Source: Bryopsis sp. KO-2023
Lineage: Eukaryota; Chlorophyta; Ulvophyceae; Bryopsidales; Bryopsidaceae
DNA length: 64,000 bases
Reading direction: 5' to 3'
Assembly: GCA_030272585.1 (NCBI GenBank)
Contig: BSYQ01000010.1
Span: forward strand, 1,922,001 to 1,986,000
Shown: in pieces, positions 25,707 through 37,841 of the stretch
How the letters are laid out: every line of letters starts with the position of its first letter
Numbering within the stretch: position 1 is the first letter of the stretch
Notes under the pieces: model-generated
Seen by the model: only the letters and a program-made list of their open reading frames with translations
Database searches by the model: none
What the model was told of the DNA's origin: nothing
Translations under genes and position numbers: made by a program

Positions 25707-25749
25707 GGGAATGGTAGGAAACACCTGGGTTCGACTCCCAGGCATTCCC
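25707..25749 (+). other. tRNA-like mini-hairpin (acceptor stem plus T-arm) in CACTA left end
   Basis: GGGAATG at 25707-25713 pairs perfectly with CATTCCC at 25743-25749. Between them lies a canonical T-arm, CCTGGG TTCGACT CCCAGG. The D-arm and anticodon arm are missing, so this is not a working tRNA. It looks like a relic, or a minimal tRNA mimic, within the transposon. Confidence 0.5.
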
Positions 25750-25829
25750 GTCACGATCTGGGGCGGAAAAACGGAGTCGCTGGCGAAGTCGTCAGCGGTG
25801 GATGAAACCGCGGAAATCAACCCCGCACA

Positions 25830-25904
25830 GTCAACCCCGCACAGGACAGTAACCCCGCACAGAGTCGTGTGCGAGGTTACTGTCCTGTGCGGGGTAGGGT
25901 TGAC
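25830..25904. repeat. Subterminal hairpin, left end of CACTA element
   Basis: Arms of about 33 bases (gtcaaccccgcacaggacag on the left, its complement on the right) around a spacer of about 5 bases. Each arm contains the ccccgcacag subterminal motif. Confidence 0.8.
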
Positions 25905-26592
25905 GTCATCGAATCGCGAAATGCGGGGGAGGTGTGATCTGTCACACTCGTTTGGAATGCCAGTTCGCAGATCTCTATCGTGTGCTGGAGTCGAACGAAA
26001 ATGGTCAGGGGAGGCAGCGAGTCCCTCGCGAGTACCTGGCGGACCTCCCATAGGCTGAGAGCCATGCGGTCGACGGAGGATCGCTGCCATGCGTGGTCCA
26101 AGCGTCGGAACGAGATCTTTGGAGGTCGGTTGGTGAAAAGGGGTCAGGGACGACGTCTGCGTACTCGGCAATCCTCCAGTGAGCCACGCTTTCGACGCAT
26201 CTCCAAGCACGGCCTCGGGCCCTGCTTCGAGCAGCGCCGCGAGATTCTTACACGAGCGACGCGTCGCGCAACGCAGCTCCCCTGGGTTTTCCCACCAGTT
26301 CAAGGGGAGCCAAAGGGTTTTTTTTTTCAACTGCTGTGTCCTGCGTGTATTTTACATCGGCACTTTACCTTGCTGAAGGACCACGCCCCATTTTTTTTTT
26401 TTTTTTTTTTTTAACTTTAGCAAAAATTGGACAAAAAGGAGGCTTCAAGATATTGCCACCTTATGAATGTTAGTTGAATTTCTGAGCCAGCCTATAACGC
26501 ATTTCCGTGTCACCTGCTTGCAATCTTGTTGCAATCTTGTTGATTCTGCCCCTGCTTGTTGAAGGTTGGAAATCCTAGCTCCTATCTTGCAG

Positions 26593-26940
26593 GCGGATGT
26601 AGCAAAGAGCTACAGAAAATCAGAATGGGAGGAAGACTCGAAAAGTATCTTGAAGAAAGCTGACAGAGATATGCAATCCACAGTGTTCTTGTTCTCAAAA
26701 ACACAAGTCAGGGATGACGCTTTCATGGAGGACATCAACAGCATATCGAATGCAAGCCAAGTCCGACATATGTTCTCATCAGATGAGAAAATACAGGTGA
26801 GCACAGCCCACCATTGTTTTGGTTGCTTCTCTCAATGGACCTTTCTGAAAAACCCTTTCTTTATGGCTCCTACCAGATTTTGGAGCTTGTTCAACAAGCA
26901 TCCAAGAAAGGGGTTGGAATCACAGTGGAACAGTGGGGAT
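26593..26940 (+). pseudogene. Captured dynein heavy-chain fragment inside the CACTA element
   Basis: Two exons with an intact GT-AG intron: 26593-26796 and 26877 to about 26940. The first encodes SYRKSEWEEDSKSILKK, then STVFLFSKTQVRDDAFMEDI and a FSSDEKIQ end. The second continues in phase with ILELVQQASKKG. This order (a K-S/D-W-x-x-D segment, VFLF-x-x-x-Q-x-x-x-x-F-x-EDIN, then DEK-x-x-ILE) is that of the AAA4 region of axonemal dynein heavy chains, known from the family. Only ~90 of ~4,000 residues are present, and the intron shows capture from genomic DNA, not mRNA. Same strand as the mannanase gene. Confidence 0.75.
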
Positions 26941-27261
26941 GCTTTGTTTCGATCCCCCCCCCCCAAAAAAAAAAAGAAAAAGAAAAAGGGAAAGGAAAAT
27001 AAAACAAGTCTGTGTTTGACGTTCGAACCTGTGCATTGTATACTTTCTTGAAAAAGTGAAAAAAAAAAACCAGAACAGGATGCTGATCCATCGAATTCTT
27101 GCTTTCTCCAATCATGTTGATTTGCTGTCCAAATAGATTCTTGCAAAGGTAAAATCAATTCGCTGGATTGATGGATGGACAACGAATCAAAGGATTGACT
27201 TCAGAAATGGATGGCTTCCCATGACTCCACAGAGAACCCCCCCAGCTTTTCTTGGTTATGT

Positions 27262-27600
27262 TTCCAGGGGCTGGAGAATTCCAGAGGGCTCTTTGCGCTT
27301 CAAATTCTGACCTGTGCAGCTTATCTGAACGCGCTTTGCTGCAAGTTACTCCCGGAACCAGGAAGCCAAGGAAGGGAAAAAATAAACCCTCAACAAAGAA
27401 GGCAACATCCAGGCAATCGCCACCATTGACAGAATCCCCTTCAGAAGAAGAAGACAATCCCAAACTTTAAGAGGAAGAGGGCTCGGAGCCGGACTGGGTG
27501 GTGCTCGTTGCAATCACAGATGAAATCGAACCTCCTGAAGAAGCTGCTGCCATTATCGCAACACCACCAGGAACGCTGCCCTCACCAACGCAAGGCCGGC
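27262..27600 (+). pseudogene. Second gene fragment inside the CACTA element, broken by a stop
   Basis: Open text FQRALCASNSDLCSLSERAL, then a basic segment (TRKPRKGKNKPSTKKATS) and an acidic one (TESPSEEEDN). A TAA follows near 27468, after which the same frame continues as GSEPDWVVLVAITDEIEPPE to a donor-like gtagg at 27607. The single internal stop suggests a captured exon now decaying. No family is recognised. Confidence 0.4.
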
Positions 27601-27609
27601 CGGAGTGGG

Positions 27610-30110
27610 TAGGACTGCACTGGATTTTTTTTGCATTGTGTGAACCTTTTGAAATGTATTAACAGATATCTCTCAGAAATGAAAAAAATCAGCCACAGAA
27701 CAAAAAATAAAAGGTGGTTTCTGACACACCAATTTCAAACGTGAATTCCTGGGGCATGCAGTCATAACCTTTTTCACGTAACTTTTTTTTATTATTTTAA
27801 ACCCTTGGGAATCTGTGCAGCCATTTACCAGCAAGGGTCGCAGGTAAATGAGGTGGTAAATCAAGAACCAGCACTTCAGGAAAACTTTTCTTGTTTCAAT
27901 TTTACATGCAGGTCGATTTCATGTTGCACTTGCACAGAAACATCGGGGCCAAGCAGTGACTGGAGCGTTGGTCGGGGGAAACGGGGAAAGCAGAGTAACT
28001 TGGGTTGTTTGATCCTGCTGATTTAGTGTGCTGTACTTTGTTCGCTGTTTATGAAGTCACTGATAAGTTCTCAGCAACTCTGGTTTGATTAGTCTTCACA
28101 GGTTGCACCTTCTCAAAACATGGCTGCACACCCCCTGGAATCTCGGAGCGTTTTGACGCCTGGGGTTGTGGCCGATGCCCAGGTACTTGCTGGAGCTGTC
28201 TCAACGGAGGCTGGAAAACATATTTGTCTTATGAAGTTCCTTCATAAAACAAGAAGAACGAGGAAAAGAGGTGGGAGTGATGCCAGGGGCTCAGATTTTT
28301 TTCTTAGTCTTTTTAGTGAAGTGAAGGTTCTAGAAGGTATTCCATCCCAAATCTTTCGACCAAACAAATCTAGGCATCGGTGTTTGAAAGAAAACAAAAC
28401 GAACCCCCAGTGTATCCATGCACACACTCGTGATACCCGGCAATTTCCCCCTTCCCCCAAAAGAGTAACCTTCGAAACAATGGTGGTTTGAGGACCCAAT
28501 GGTACATAATGGTCGGATCTGAAATCCTGTATCGTGAACTGTTTTGTTTACTTTTTTGGAAAGATTTATCGAAGGCCTCGATTCAGTCACAATTTAGTCG
28601 CCCGTTCGGGGTGAACGCAGTCAGACACAAGCAGCATGTCCCTAGATACACCCAGCCATCCAGCTCCAGCGACGATGGAAGTGACTGTGGCACCGAAATT
28701 TATGAAGAAATCGATGCAGATGGTGGCGATGGATTGAACTAGGACATGCGAAGATTGAATATCTGTTTGGAGCGAAACGGGTTCTGTTCAGTTTATCATG
28801 CCGTTCGTGGCGGTGAGTTGTGCACTGAGGTTTAATCAATCGGTTCGAATGGAGTTTCGACCTTGGGGAGATGGCTAGGAATATCTATTCTTTGTGCATC
28901 ATGAATTTTTGGTAATTTTTCTCGCAGGCTTAGGAAGGAGGACGACAGAGATTTTTCCAGTGCAAAACACCAAATTGTGGACCAGGTATAATCTGTGGAG
29001 AAACGATATTCAGGAGGAAGTCGGAGGTGGGAAATTGAATGAGCAACATCTCTGCCATGGGGCCGACATGGACAGTCCCGGAAACAATATCAAGTGTGTT
29101 GAAAAACAAAAAAAAATGCCCTGATGTGTTACAGGGATTTATGCTGTGGGTGCATCAGCAAGATGCATTTCATGTAGCAGGAACCTTTTTTGCAGTAATG
29201 GAAATAGGCAGAAAAGAAAAAATGTTGAGGTCGCTTTTAGTTATCTTGAAATAATTGATTTATTCCAACCCTTGGACGCAGGAAATGTACAAAATTCGCA
29301 TGATACAGTACACACCAGATCCTAGTTCTTGTTGATTGGGCAGGCCTTTCCTTTGGGTTGGGGGGGGGGGTTGACAACTGGTTTTGTCTGCCAGGCAGTG
29401 AGGGATTCGATGGCTGGGCTAATCAGCTCATGGGTCTATGGGAGGGGGGATGTATTCTTTTGTCCGTAAAGATGAGGTACAGTGAAGATTATTCGAGAAT
29501 GCCAGCCCGCTCGGTCGGAGGATCAAAAAGACTAATCCCAGCAGAGAAAGGAAGATGGAGGTGTGTTAGAATGGGCAGCCTGCCCACCCCATGAAAAAAA
29601 GGTAACAACAATTGCAAAGGGCAGCTGGATAGGGTGATTTCCGCCCCCCCTTTTTTCGACTATGGTGCAACATGCTTGTTTTGTTTCTGGTATCGGACGT
29701 GCACATTGTTTTCTTAAAAAACGTTTTTTGTATTTGGTTTTGATTCAGGAAACAGACTTTATTAAGACTTTCGCAACCTCAGTGAACCCGGATTCATATG
29801 CATGTGACAACATATGTTGCAGTTATTATGAACATTTGAACAATTGCACCTCATGTGCCTTATTCTGCTTTGCTCAAAAAAACATTGAAAGACGGTTGGA
29901 AGTGGGTCAGATGCTGAGTATTTCTATGTTCAACGAGCTCTATATTACTGAAAGACAAGGTCGGAATGGCAGGATCAGAGTTCATGGTTTTGGGCTATTT
30001 TTTTGGTTTCTATTTCTTTTTTGGAATAAGTGGGAATGGGAAGTCTTCGATCATAAAATGAGGTCTACAATTCAAAGGGGGTTTGTCATTATTGTTTCAT
30101 TGTAACACCA
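27610..30110. other. Interior of CACTA element, unclassified gene-like pieces
   Basis: Several short + strand stretches look like exons: around 28120 (AAHPLESRSVLTPGVVADAQ), around 28640 (Ser/Asp/Glu-rich, ending DGGDGLN), around 28930, and 29750-29990 with a Cys-rich part (DNICCSYYEHLNNCTSC). None is long enough to identify and none forms a transposase. Consistent with a multi-gene capture element. Confidence 0.35.
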
Positions 30111-30353
30111 CATTGTCGACTTCAACCTGCACACATGTGTTTCTACAATCACCCCGCACACACATCAAAGGAGCCCGCACACGCTATTTTCCCTCACCCC
30201 GCACAGGACCCAAAAACACCGGCACAAACCTTTTACAATCACCCCGCACACACATCGAAGGGGCCCGCACACGCTATTTACACTCACCCCGCACAGAGAC
30301 CCCGCACAACTGTGCGAGGTCCTGGCCCCCTTGTGCGGGGTGGTCCATGATTC

Positions 30354-30724
30354 GCACAGAACCTTGACCACCCATGCACAGGGCAAACAACACCCCGCAC
30401 GGCTCTGTGCCCCGGTTTGGCCCCGTTTTTTGCGGGGTCCCGAATTAACCCCGCACAGACTGGTACCCCGCACACAGAACCTGACGTCTTTCATATCCAC
30501 CCCGCACGGCACCCCCGTACAGAGAATAGGCTGCCCCGCACACTGTACGGGGCTATGTTTCATCTGTACGGGGTCCCACAACGGGAAAGACGTCAGGTTC
30601 TGTGTGCGGGGTACCAGTCTGTGCGGGGTTAATTCGGGACCCCGCAAAAAACGGGGCCAAACCGGGGCACAGAGCCGTGCGGGGTGTTGTTTGCCCTGTG
30701 CATGGGTGGTCAAGGTTCTGTGCG
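30354..30724. repeat. Long near-perfect palindrome, ~139-bp arms, right end of CACTA element
   Basis: Left arm 30354-30492 and right arm 30585-30724 are reverse complements with almost no differences, around a spacer of about 92 bases. The same protein text is therefore readable on both strands. Arms contain many ccccgcacag motifs. Could form a long cruciform or, if transcribed, a dsRNA hairpin. Confidence 0.92.
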
Positions 30725-33700
30725 GGGTCTGCAAAACACCCCGCACAGACCGCGATTTCCCATAGTGTGGAAGTGACGATGTTGAATGCTGAAAGATTCT
30801 CCATGCACAGTGAGCGGCACATAATATTCACGAAAACCTGCGAAAAGTTTGACACAGGGTCGATTCTCGATTGAAAAGTCCAGTCCAGTGTGTGAGTTTC
30901 TGTGTGTGTGTGCATTTTTTAAATCAAATCCAGCGCATGATGTCAAAAATGTCAAAAGATTTAAAAGTGAGCTGACAGAACTCCTCCCTGTGTGGAAAAA
31001 ATTCCAAATTTTTTTTTGCAATGCTAGCAGGCTTTCTTCACGTCAAATCGATTTCCTTTTTCAAAAGCAGTCCCCGTATTCGCTATTCAAAGCAACAAGT
31101 GGGAAAAAGATTCTTTTTGAAGTGTTTATTGAGCCGGTTTTTTTGGGGGGGTCGTGACGTTTGCTTGAATTCTTTTTGTTCAGATGGAATTTCCGGAAGG
31201 CTTCGAGTTCGTGAAACTCTATCCAAAGCTTCAGCTGCGGGTTTGAACGTCGTAAGAATTTGGGGACACACAAACCACGAAAAATTTCCTTTTCAGGTAA
31301 ACTATGAACGATTGATTTTCTTTGCAAAACAATTTAATTAAAGAAAACCATGAAAAATCACGAAGTAAAAAAATGAAAAATGGAATTCAGAAAAAGAATC
31401 AGTCTTTTAGGACACGCTCCAGAATATTAGTCCTTTCGATTTTCAATCTGTAAGCTTCAGAAACTTGCAGCAATGGTAAAAAAAAAATGGTATGGTTTGA
31501 TCATTTAGTTCTGTATTTGTTTCTTAAATATTTTAATGTTTTTTAATTTAATTGTTTTTTTGGGGGAGGGAGGATCCATGCCGGTTGGCTTCTATTCTAC
31601 TACTGCAGTCTTGACATAATTTTCCCCCAAGCATCAACAGCTACTCATATCGTGTTTTTTCTGGTTGGAAACCAGTCTTCTCCAGGAGTTTACAACGATT
31701 TGGCTTTGGAAGGATTGGACTTCGTGCTCAACCAAGCCCGGCAATTCGGAATGCGCGTCATCATCAGTTTCACTGATAATTGGAAATACCTGAATGGAGT
31801 GGACCAATACGTGGATTGGAGCGAAACGGCTCCGAGACGAACTCAGAAAATTCCTCGAAATGGAGATGGCGATCCGCCACCGGAGGTAGATTAAACCCGC
31901 AAAACTGACCATTCGATCAATGGAAGTAGTTAAAATTGAGAAAAAAATCTGTTTTTTTTCAGCAGATTTTCCAATTGAACGACTAAAAAACGAATTTCGT
32001 TCTATTATGCTGTAAAAAAAATTCCTTGGCTTTTTGGTGTTATTTTTTCCCATCTTGGTTGAGTTTGTTTTTGCGTCGGTATTATACGGTGGTTGAAGCC
32101 ATCTATGATTTTGGTGCGGGGTGGTTTCATTTCTGACACATATCTATATATATCTATATATCTATATATATATTGTTGAATTCACATTTTAACAGCAAAA
32201 AGTACGACCCCTATTTCAACCAAAGTCCTTTTAAATACCACAACCCGGAGTCCTAATTGTACAAACTGCACAGCAACTACCCAACTGAATTAGCTTTTTC
32301 CACAATATATCTATTTTCACCTGAAGGTTTGAATTTTTTCGTATTTTTTTGAATTGTGCAGCCTGATTTCCCTACGTACGAATCCAAAAGGCACACCCTT
32401 TTTTTCAGCGATCCTGGTGCAAGACAGTTGTACAAGAACCACGTCCGGAAAATTTTGACCAGGAGGAATCACATTCATGGGTAAGGGAGGGGAAATAAAG
32501 GACTGTGCAAAAATGCATGTGTTTTTTTGGTGTTTTTTTGTCGTCTTTCGTTAAATTTTTTGTCTTTTGTAAGTTGTGAAAATCAAGCTTGCGAGCAAAA
32601 GTTCTCGGGAACAGAAAAAAGGAAAAGAGAAAAATATTTATGTTATTCTTTTTTTGGGGGGAAAGGTGGTTTCTGAATGTCATATTCTTTGTTAATTTTG
32701 TTTCGCTGCAGACGACTGTACAAAGACGATCCCACGATTTTCGCATGGGATTTGGTGAATGAGCCCAGATGCCGCCTCATCGATAACCAAAATTGCACAG
32801 TCATGGTTCATGTGAGTGGGGTGATTCAATCAATAACTCCCCATACCATTTTCAAAAACATGTACTCAAGTATTTCGTTTAAAAAAAACTTTTTTTTTTT
32901 TTTCTTTCCGCCTGCAAATTTCTGTGAACTCATGACAGGCTTGGATCGAAGAGATGTCGAAGTATGTGAAATCGGTAGACCCCAATCACCTCGTGACGGT
33001 GGGTGCCGAAGGATTTTTTGGAGGTGGATTTCAATGGAGCGATGCCAATCCCGGAAGATGGGCCGAAGAAGTCGGCCAGCAGTTCACCAAAAATCACGCT
33101 TTCGACTCCGTGGATTTTGCTGCAATTCATTCCTGGCCAGACAATTGGAACAGGCAAGAAAACTTCCCTCCTATTATTTGGAATGTTAAATATCGCACCC
33201 TATCCTAGCACCTTTTTCTTTTTCTTTTTCTTTTTGCCTTTTAATGCATGTGGATAGATATTTTCAATGGGGGAAAAAAATACACCAATCCTCCTTCCTA
33301 ATTTGTCTCTAATGTATATAGTTATCTGTTCGGACTCACAAAATATGAATCAATATAATTACATATATATACCTACGTAATCTATTTATTTAATTTTCAA
33401 AAAAATTCCTGTTCGTACTACAGGAGAGATTTACAGTTTCAGGAAGACTGGATAAAAGTTCACTCGGTGATCAGCAAAGAAATTCTTGGGAAGCCCCTCC
33501 TGTTGGAAGAATTTGGGAAGAAGCTGCCCGACAGGCTTTCTGACTCGAAAACCGCCATAGCAAACTACAGAGACCCCTCGTACGAGGAAACCTTAGGCAT
33601 TGTCCGAGAAAGCATCCAAACCGACCTAGGAATCGCAGGAGCGCTCTTCTGGAGGTTGAGTTTGGATACATATGCGAACAAACGACAAGGTGCTGCTGAA

Positions 33701-34431
33701 AGTGGTGAAGTCCCGATCATCCCAAGTTTGAATCCTGATGAGGGCAAAAAATTCATGCTGCATCTTTGGCCCCATTTCCTCTACCTCCATCCTTTTTTTT
33801 TTCAAAAAAAAACCCACACATTTTAGGCCTAGATTCTTGGAGAACCTAACCATTTGAGCAAAGTGAATTTTTATTCAAAGTGCACTAATAATAATAATAA
33901 TAGTGCCAGACGATCGATCATGAACCCAGGTTAGGAATTGACAAGCCGCATTTTTGCTTCATCGTGCGACGTATATGCATATATATCTATATCTATATAT
34001 ACACGTTGTGTTGCTTGGGTTCTAACCTCTTTCTTTCTTTTGGAACAAACCAACCAGGTCGATACGCCATAAAAATGACAGACTCCACGTTTTCCCACAT
34101 CAAAAAGTTTTCCGCCGCCGTCCAAAGCGCGATCCATTCCCAGCCGCCAAGGAGATCTTGCAAGAAATCCCAATGCTGGGTCCCCCACGTGGAAGGGGAT
34201 ATGCAATTCTGCGTTCAAGACACGGATGCGTGCGAATTGTATTGGCACGTGGAAAACGGAGAGAAGGAATTTGCCAACATGACGCTCAGCGAGGTCGACG
34301 TGCCAATATGGGGGGAGGAGGTGCCGCTTTCCGAATTGAAATTCTACACCAGCTGGTCGGATTGCTGTCGGAAAGGGATGGGGGCGTTCGAAAAAGGGTG
34401 CACGCTGGATTATGGATTCGCGGGCTGGTGA

Positions 34432-35567
34432 TGGTTTTTGTGGGAGGGAGGGGTCGTTGCGCGTTTTTTTTTTAATCCTCGGAAAAAGAAAACGAATAAA
34501 GATATATATTTGTCATGACTAATTACATCTGTTTGAAATATAAATCCGTGGAAGCTGCTCAGTCTTGGAATATTTCCATATCAATGGAAAAAATTGTGGA
34601 GTTTAAAAATTATATTCGGGTAGGTGGGTTAATATTTGTTTATTGCTGCAGAGTGGTGGTGCTCTTAATGGGAAACAAAATGAATTATTTTGATTTTTTT
34701 TTCCAATCAAAGACATCTCAGGTGTAGAGAAAATTCATCTGGGTTGGGCCGGCAAGAGATGAGATGGAAAAAAAAAGAAAAATGTTGAAAAAAAGAAATG
34801 AAATCTCGGCCACCCGCATTCCGAAAAATTTCATCTTTGAATGAGCCATCCTTTCCACGAATTTGACAAAGGGTTGGGGGCTTGTTATTGGAAGTCAGAC
34901 AGATTTACAAAATAGATTTCGAACAGTGCAGCAAATGCACTTCAAGAACCAAAGGAAGGGGTTAATGGGTTTTCTTTGAACCACGCGTTCATCAAGTTTT
35001 TTTCTGGAGCAGGAAATTTATGGGGGGGGGGGCAAGAGAAATTGAGAAATTCCACTCCCTCCTATTTTGGGGAGGTCAGGTTTTTTTGGGATCGGGATAA
35101 AGAGTGAGATAGATAACAAGGTGTAATAATGTGTAATATGCGGACCGTTGACTGACTGGGATTGTGAATTTCACAACTGTTTTTCCCTGGGAGCTGTGTT
35201 TGTTTGTTTGTTTTTCAACCCAAGCGGAAGAATGGGAACAAGACAAGTCTATATATGTTTTTGGATGGGTGGGTGGGTATTTTTTGGTTGGGTTGGGTTG
35301 TCATTGGGAGGGTTTTTTAAAGATAAACGAAAAAATATATAAAATTATATTATTTCGACAGGGAAGGGATGGTTCTCCCTTCCCTGGACCATGAAGAAGC
35401 AATTGCAATTTGCCAGAAGAGGAGGTCATTTCTCTCGCCGAATTCCGAATCGTCAACTTAGGTTTACTAAACAAACCCCCTCTTTTTTTTATGTTTGTCA
35501 AACATACTACAGTCGGAGTTGCGGATGTCAGACTTGATAGGTGGTACATTAAAACACTGGGAGCTCT
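34432..35567. other. Intergenic region: mannanase 3' flank to arm A2
   Basis: Contains a poly(A) signal-like aataaa at about 34494, some 65 bases after the mannanase stop. The rest is AT-rich with G and T runs (e.g. 35022-35032). No gene recognised. Confidence 0.45.
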
Positions 35568-37841
35568 CCCCTCAACACACTCCGGCTGGATGGAGACTTT
35601 TTGAGGCAGTGCGATCATTGGAGGTCATTTGTGGTGGGAAAAGGATGGATGAATGAATGTGTCGATGGCGCATTCCACCATTTCGCTGGGCTGGCGGACA
35701 GAGCATCATCCAGAAAGCAGTGGTTGCATCACAAGGAGGGGAATGTCAGTTTTTTTTTGGGGGGGGCTGGGAGACACAAAAAGAACCAATGAGAAGAAGA
35801 GGGAAAAGAAAGGTTTTTCCCCTGTCATTTCCATTTTTGTCCAGTTTTTGATCCAGCAGTGAGAGAACACATCACATGAGCCATCAATATTATTGAAAAT
35901 GGAGGGGAAATCAAAATTTTCTTTTTCTGGGGAACATTTGATGGTGTGTGAGTATTGTCGATTTCGAGTGGATTATGGAAACCCATTCATTCCAGGTTTT
36001 TCTGAAGAAACTGAAGGTAAGGGGGGGGGCTTGGAACAAAATGAGTAACAGGATTGGATAAGCAACCGCTGAAAAAATCAACTGTCAAAAACTTTCAAGA
36101 CCAGAAAGAAAAGGAAAGATTCCCCTTTACCCTTTATGCCCATTTTTGCCCATAAAATACATTTACTAAAATGATCAAAAAAGAGCAGCAAGAGAGACAG
36201 TTCTGTTGTTCCGAGTTTTTCTTTCTTGCCTGTGCATTGGCTGAAGACCCCCCTCTCCCAAAAGAAAAAATAAAATAAATTGAACATGTCCCTCAAGATT
36301 TTTTGTGCTGAAAGAGAGTCTTACCTTTTTTTTCTGTGTGTGTTTTTTTAGCATCAAATTTTTTCAAATGGAAACCAACACATTTCCCTTATTTACTTAC
36401 ATTGTATTTTTTTCAAAAGTAACAACTCTTTGCACAGGATCTGTCTGTCACACCACCCCTTTTTTTCCCAACCCCTTTTCCCAACCCTCTTCCTTTAAAG
36501 TTGTATGCTTAGAGTTCTAAATTTTATACAAAATATTTAAAGAATACTTTTGTATTCAATACTGTTTTCTTGCTTTTTCCATCCTAATGTTTAATTCCCC
36601 CCATTTCTTCCCCCCCCCCCCCCCAAAAAAAAAACTTTATCTAGTTCTCAACCCATTCTTTCCCTTTTCCTTTCCTTGCCCTGCCCATCCGACTCATACC
36701 TGCCTGTTCCTCCACCAGCCGCAAAAGTTTCAGAGCAAGCACTTTTGGTGACTTCCAGCGAAATGCTGGGTAGAGCAATGTCACCCCACTCTGGGCGTCA
36801 TTTACACTCCAAACAGCTTAGCCAACGACGAAAAAAGTATAGAGCCGGGTGAAGTTTCAATGCTGTAGTTCCTAGCCCCCCCAATCTTTACCTTTCAGCC
36901 GCGAAAGAAACTGACCAGTCCCGCGCTTCAAAAGAAGTGAAAGGATTCTCACTGGTCTGTGTCACGTGCTACGGTTTAGACCTTCCACAATGTGTTTAGG
37001 GTTCCTGGAGCACCTCTGAAACGCAAAAGAGCAACACAGGCAAAAATTAGAAGCTTTCGTTGGAGAGCTCCGCCACTCCCCAACATCCGACAGCCGACAG
37101 AATACAGCCACAATTACCAACCTTTTCCTAGGGCTGCACAGCAACACTCACTGTTTCACGCTCCTGTCGTTTTTGTCCGCTAGCTGGCCTGCTTTGAGTT
37201 CTGCAAGCACTGGAAGCCGTTCTTCCTAATTGTTTGCTTAAGCTTCACGCACACAACTGACTTGGCGCGTCCTGGTGCGCGTGCGCAACAAAACGAATCA
37301 GTTGTTCACCATCCACGGAATACGCCACAAACTGGTGGAGCCTTGGCGTAAAGCCCAACGCGCATAGATCGACTATGAATGCCACGCTCGCCAAAACTTC
37401 GACTATCGCGTCGAGACTATGGCCTTTCCACAGCACAGCGGCAGTACCATAAAGTTTCTTTTTAGTTAAGCTAGTTAGCTTTAACCATAACCGTGAGTGA
37501 GACCAACTATACAATAAAGGGGGAGTCTTCGACTCAGGGGACACTTGCATTAGAAATTTCGTGCGAGTTTTGCTTTCGACTACCGATATTATCCTTGCTT
37601 CTTACGACACTAGCACACGATGGACTCCCGCTTTCCTGGTGAGTTATTCTCGGGAGGAAAAAGAAAAGAGAGAGAGAAAGAGGATATATATCTGAGTTCT
37701 CGAATGTATTTCCATGTAGTATTGCTTGCTTGCTTGCTTGCATGCTTGATTTTTTTTGCTCCGCCTTGGTTTGAACTTCACTGATGATCCACAGTGAAAC
37801 TATGGCAAAAGTTTAAAGTTTGTTGATTTTCGGAATTGCAG

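Larger units (their letters stand above)
25615..30767. mobile_element. CACTA (En/Spm-like) transposon, non-autonomous, in mannanase exon 2
   Basis: 5,153 bp bounded by inverted termini starting CACTATGGGAAA at the left and, read on the - strand, the same 12 bases at the right. About 26 of the first 31 terminal bases match. A 3-bp target duplication TGG flanks it (25612-25614 and 30768-30770), the size expected for CACTA elements. Both subterminal zones (25620-25930 and 30140-30760) are packed with ccccgcacag-type motifs in both orientations, as transposase-binding subterminal repeats are in this superfamily. No transposase was recognised inside. Instead the interior carries pieces of host-like genes. 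Identical target copies and well-preserved ends suggest a fairly recent insertion. Confidence 0.93.
24784..34431 (+). pseudogene. GH5 (subfamily 7-like) endo-beta-1,4-mannanase, exon 2 split by a CACTA transposon
   Basis: Endo-mannanase expected to cut beta-1,4-mannan in cell wall or storage polysaccharide. Exons: 24784-25203, 25557-25614 plus 30771-30809 (exon 2, interrupted), 31184-31296, 31676-31885, 32362-32480, 32712-32811, 32939-33153, 33424-33689 and 34058-34431. Without the insert and one target copy, all phases agree and the host frame has 637 codons. Near the N-terminus is a membrane anchor (LILGGSLLFALAIIASVVVF), suggesting a type II, lumen- or wall-facing enzyme. Catalytic acid is in DLVNEPRC and nucleophile in LLLEEFGKK. 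PFYASGFNAHDLV and GLDFVLNQAR are typical GH5_7 segments. A ~125-residue Cys-rich C-terminal extension follows. One intron (33154-33423) is GC-AG. As it stands the transposon brings stops into exon 2, so this allele is predicted null unless the element is removed or spliced out. Confidence 0.88.

Noticed and set aside
25617-26330. 237-codon - strand frame at the left end of the CACTA element
   Set aside because: Made largely of subterminal repeat motifs; no transposase motif, so treated as chance.
30165-30765. Long open frames on both strands with the same protein text
   Set aside because: They are the product of the near-perfect palindrome at 30354-30724, not genes.
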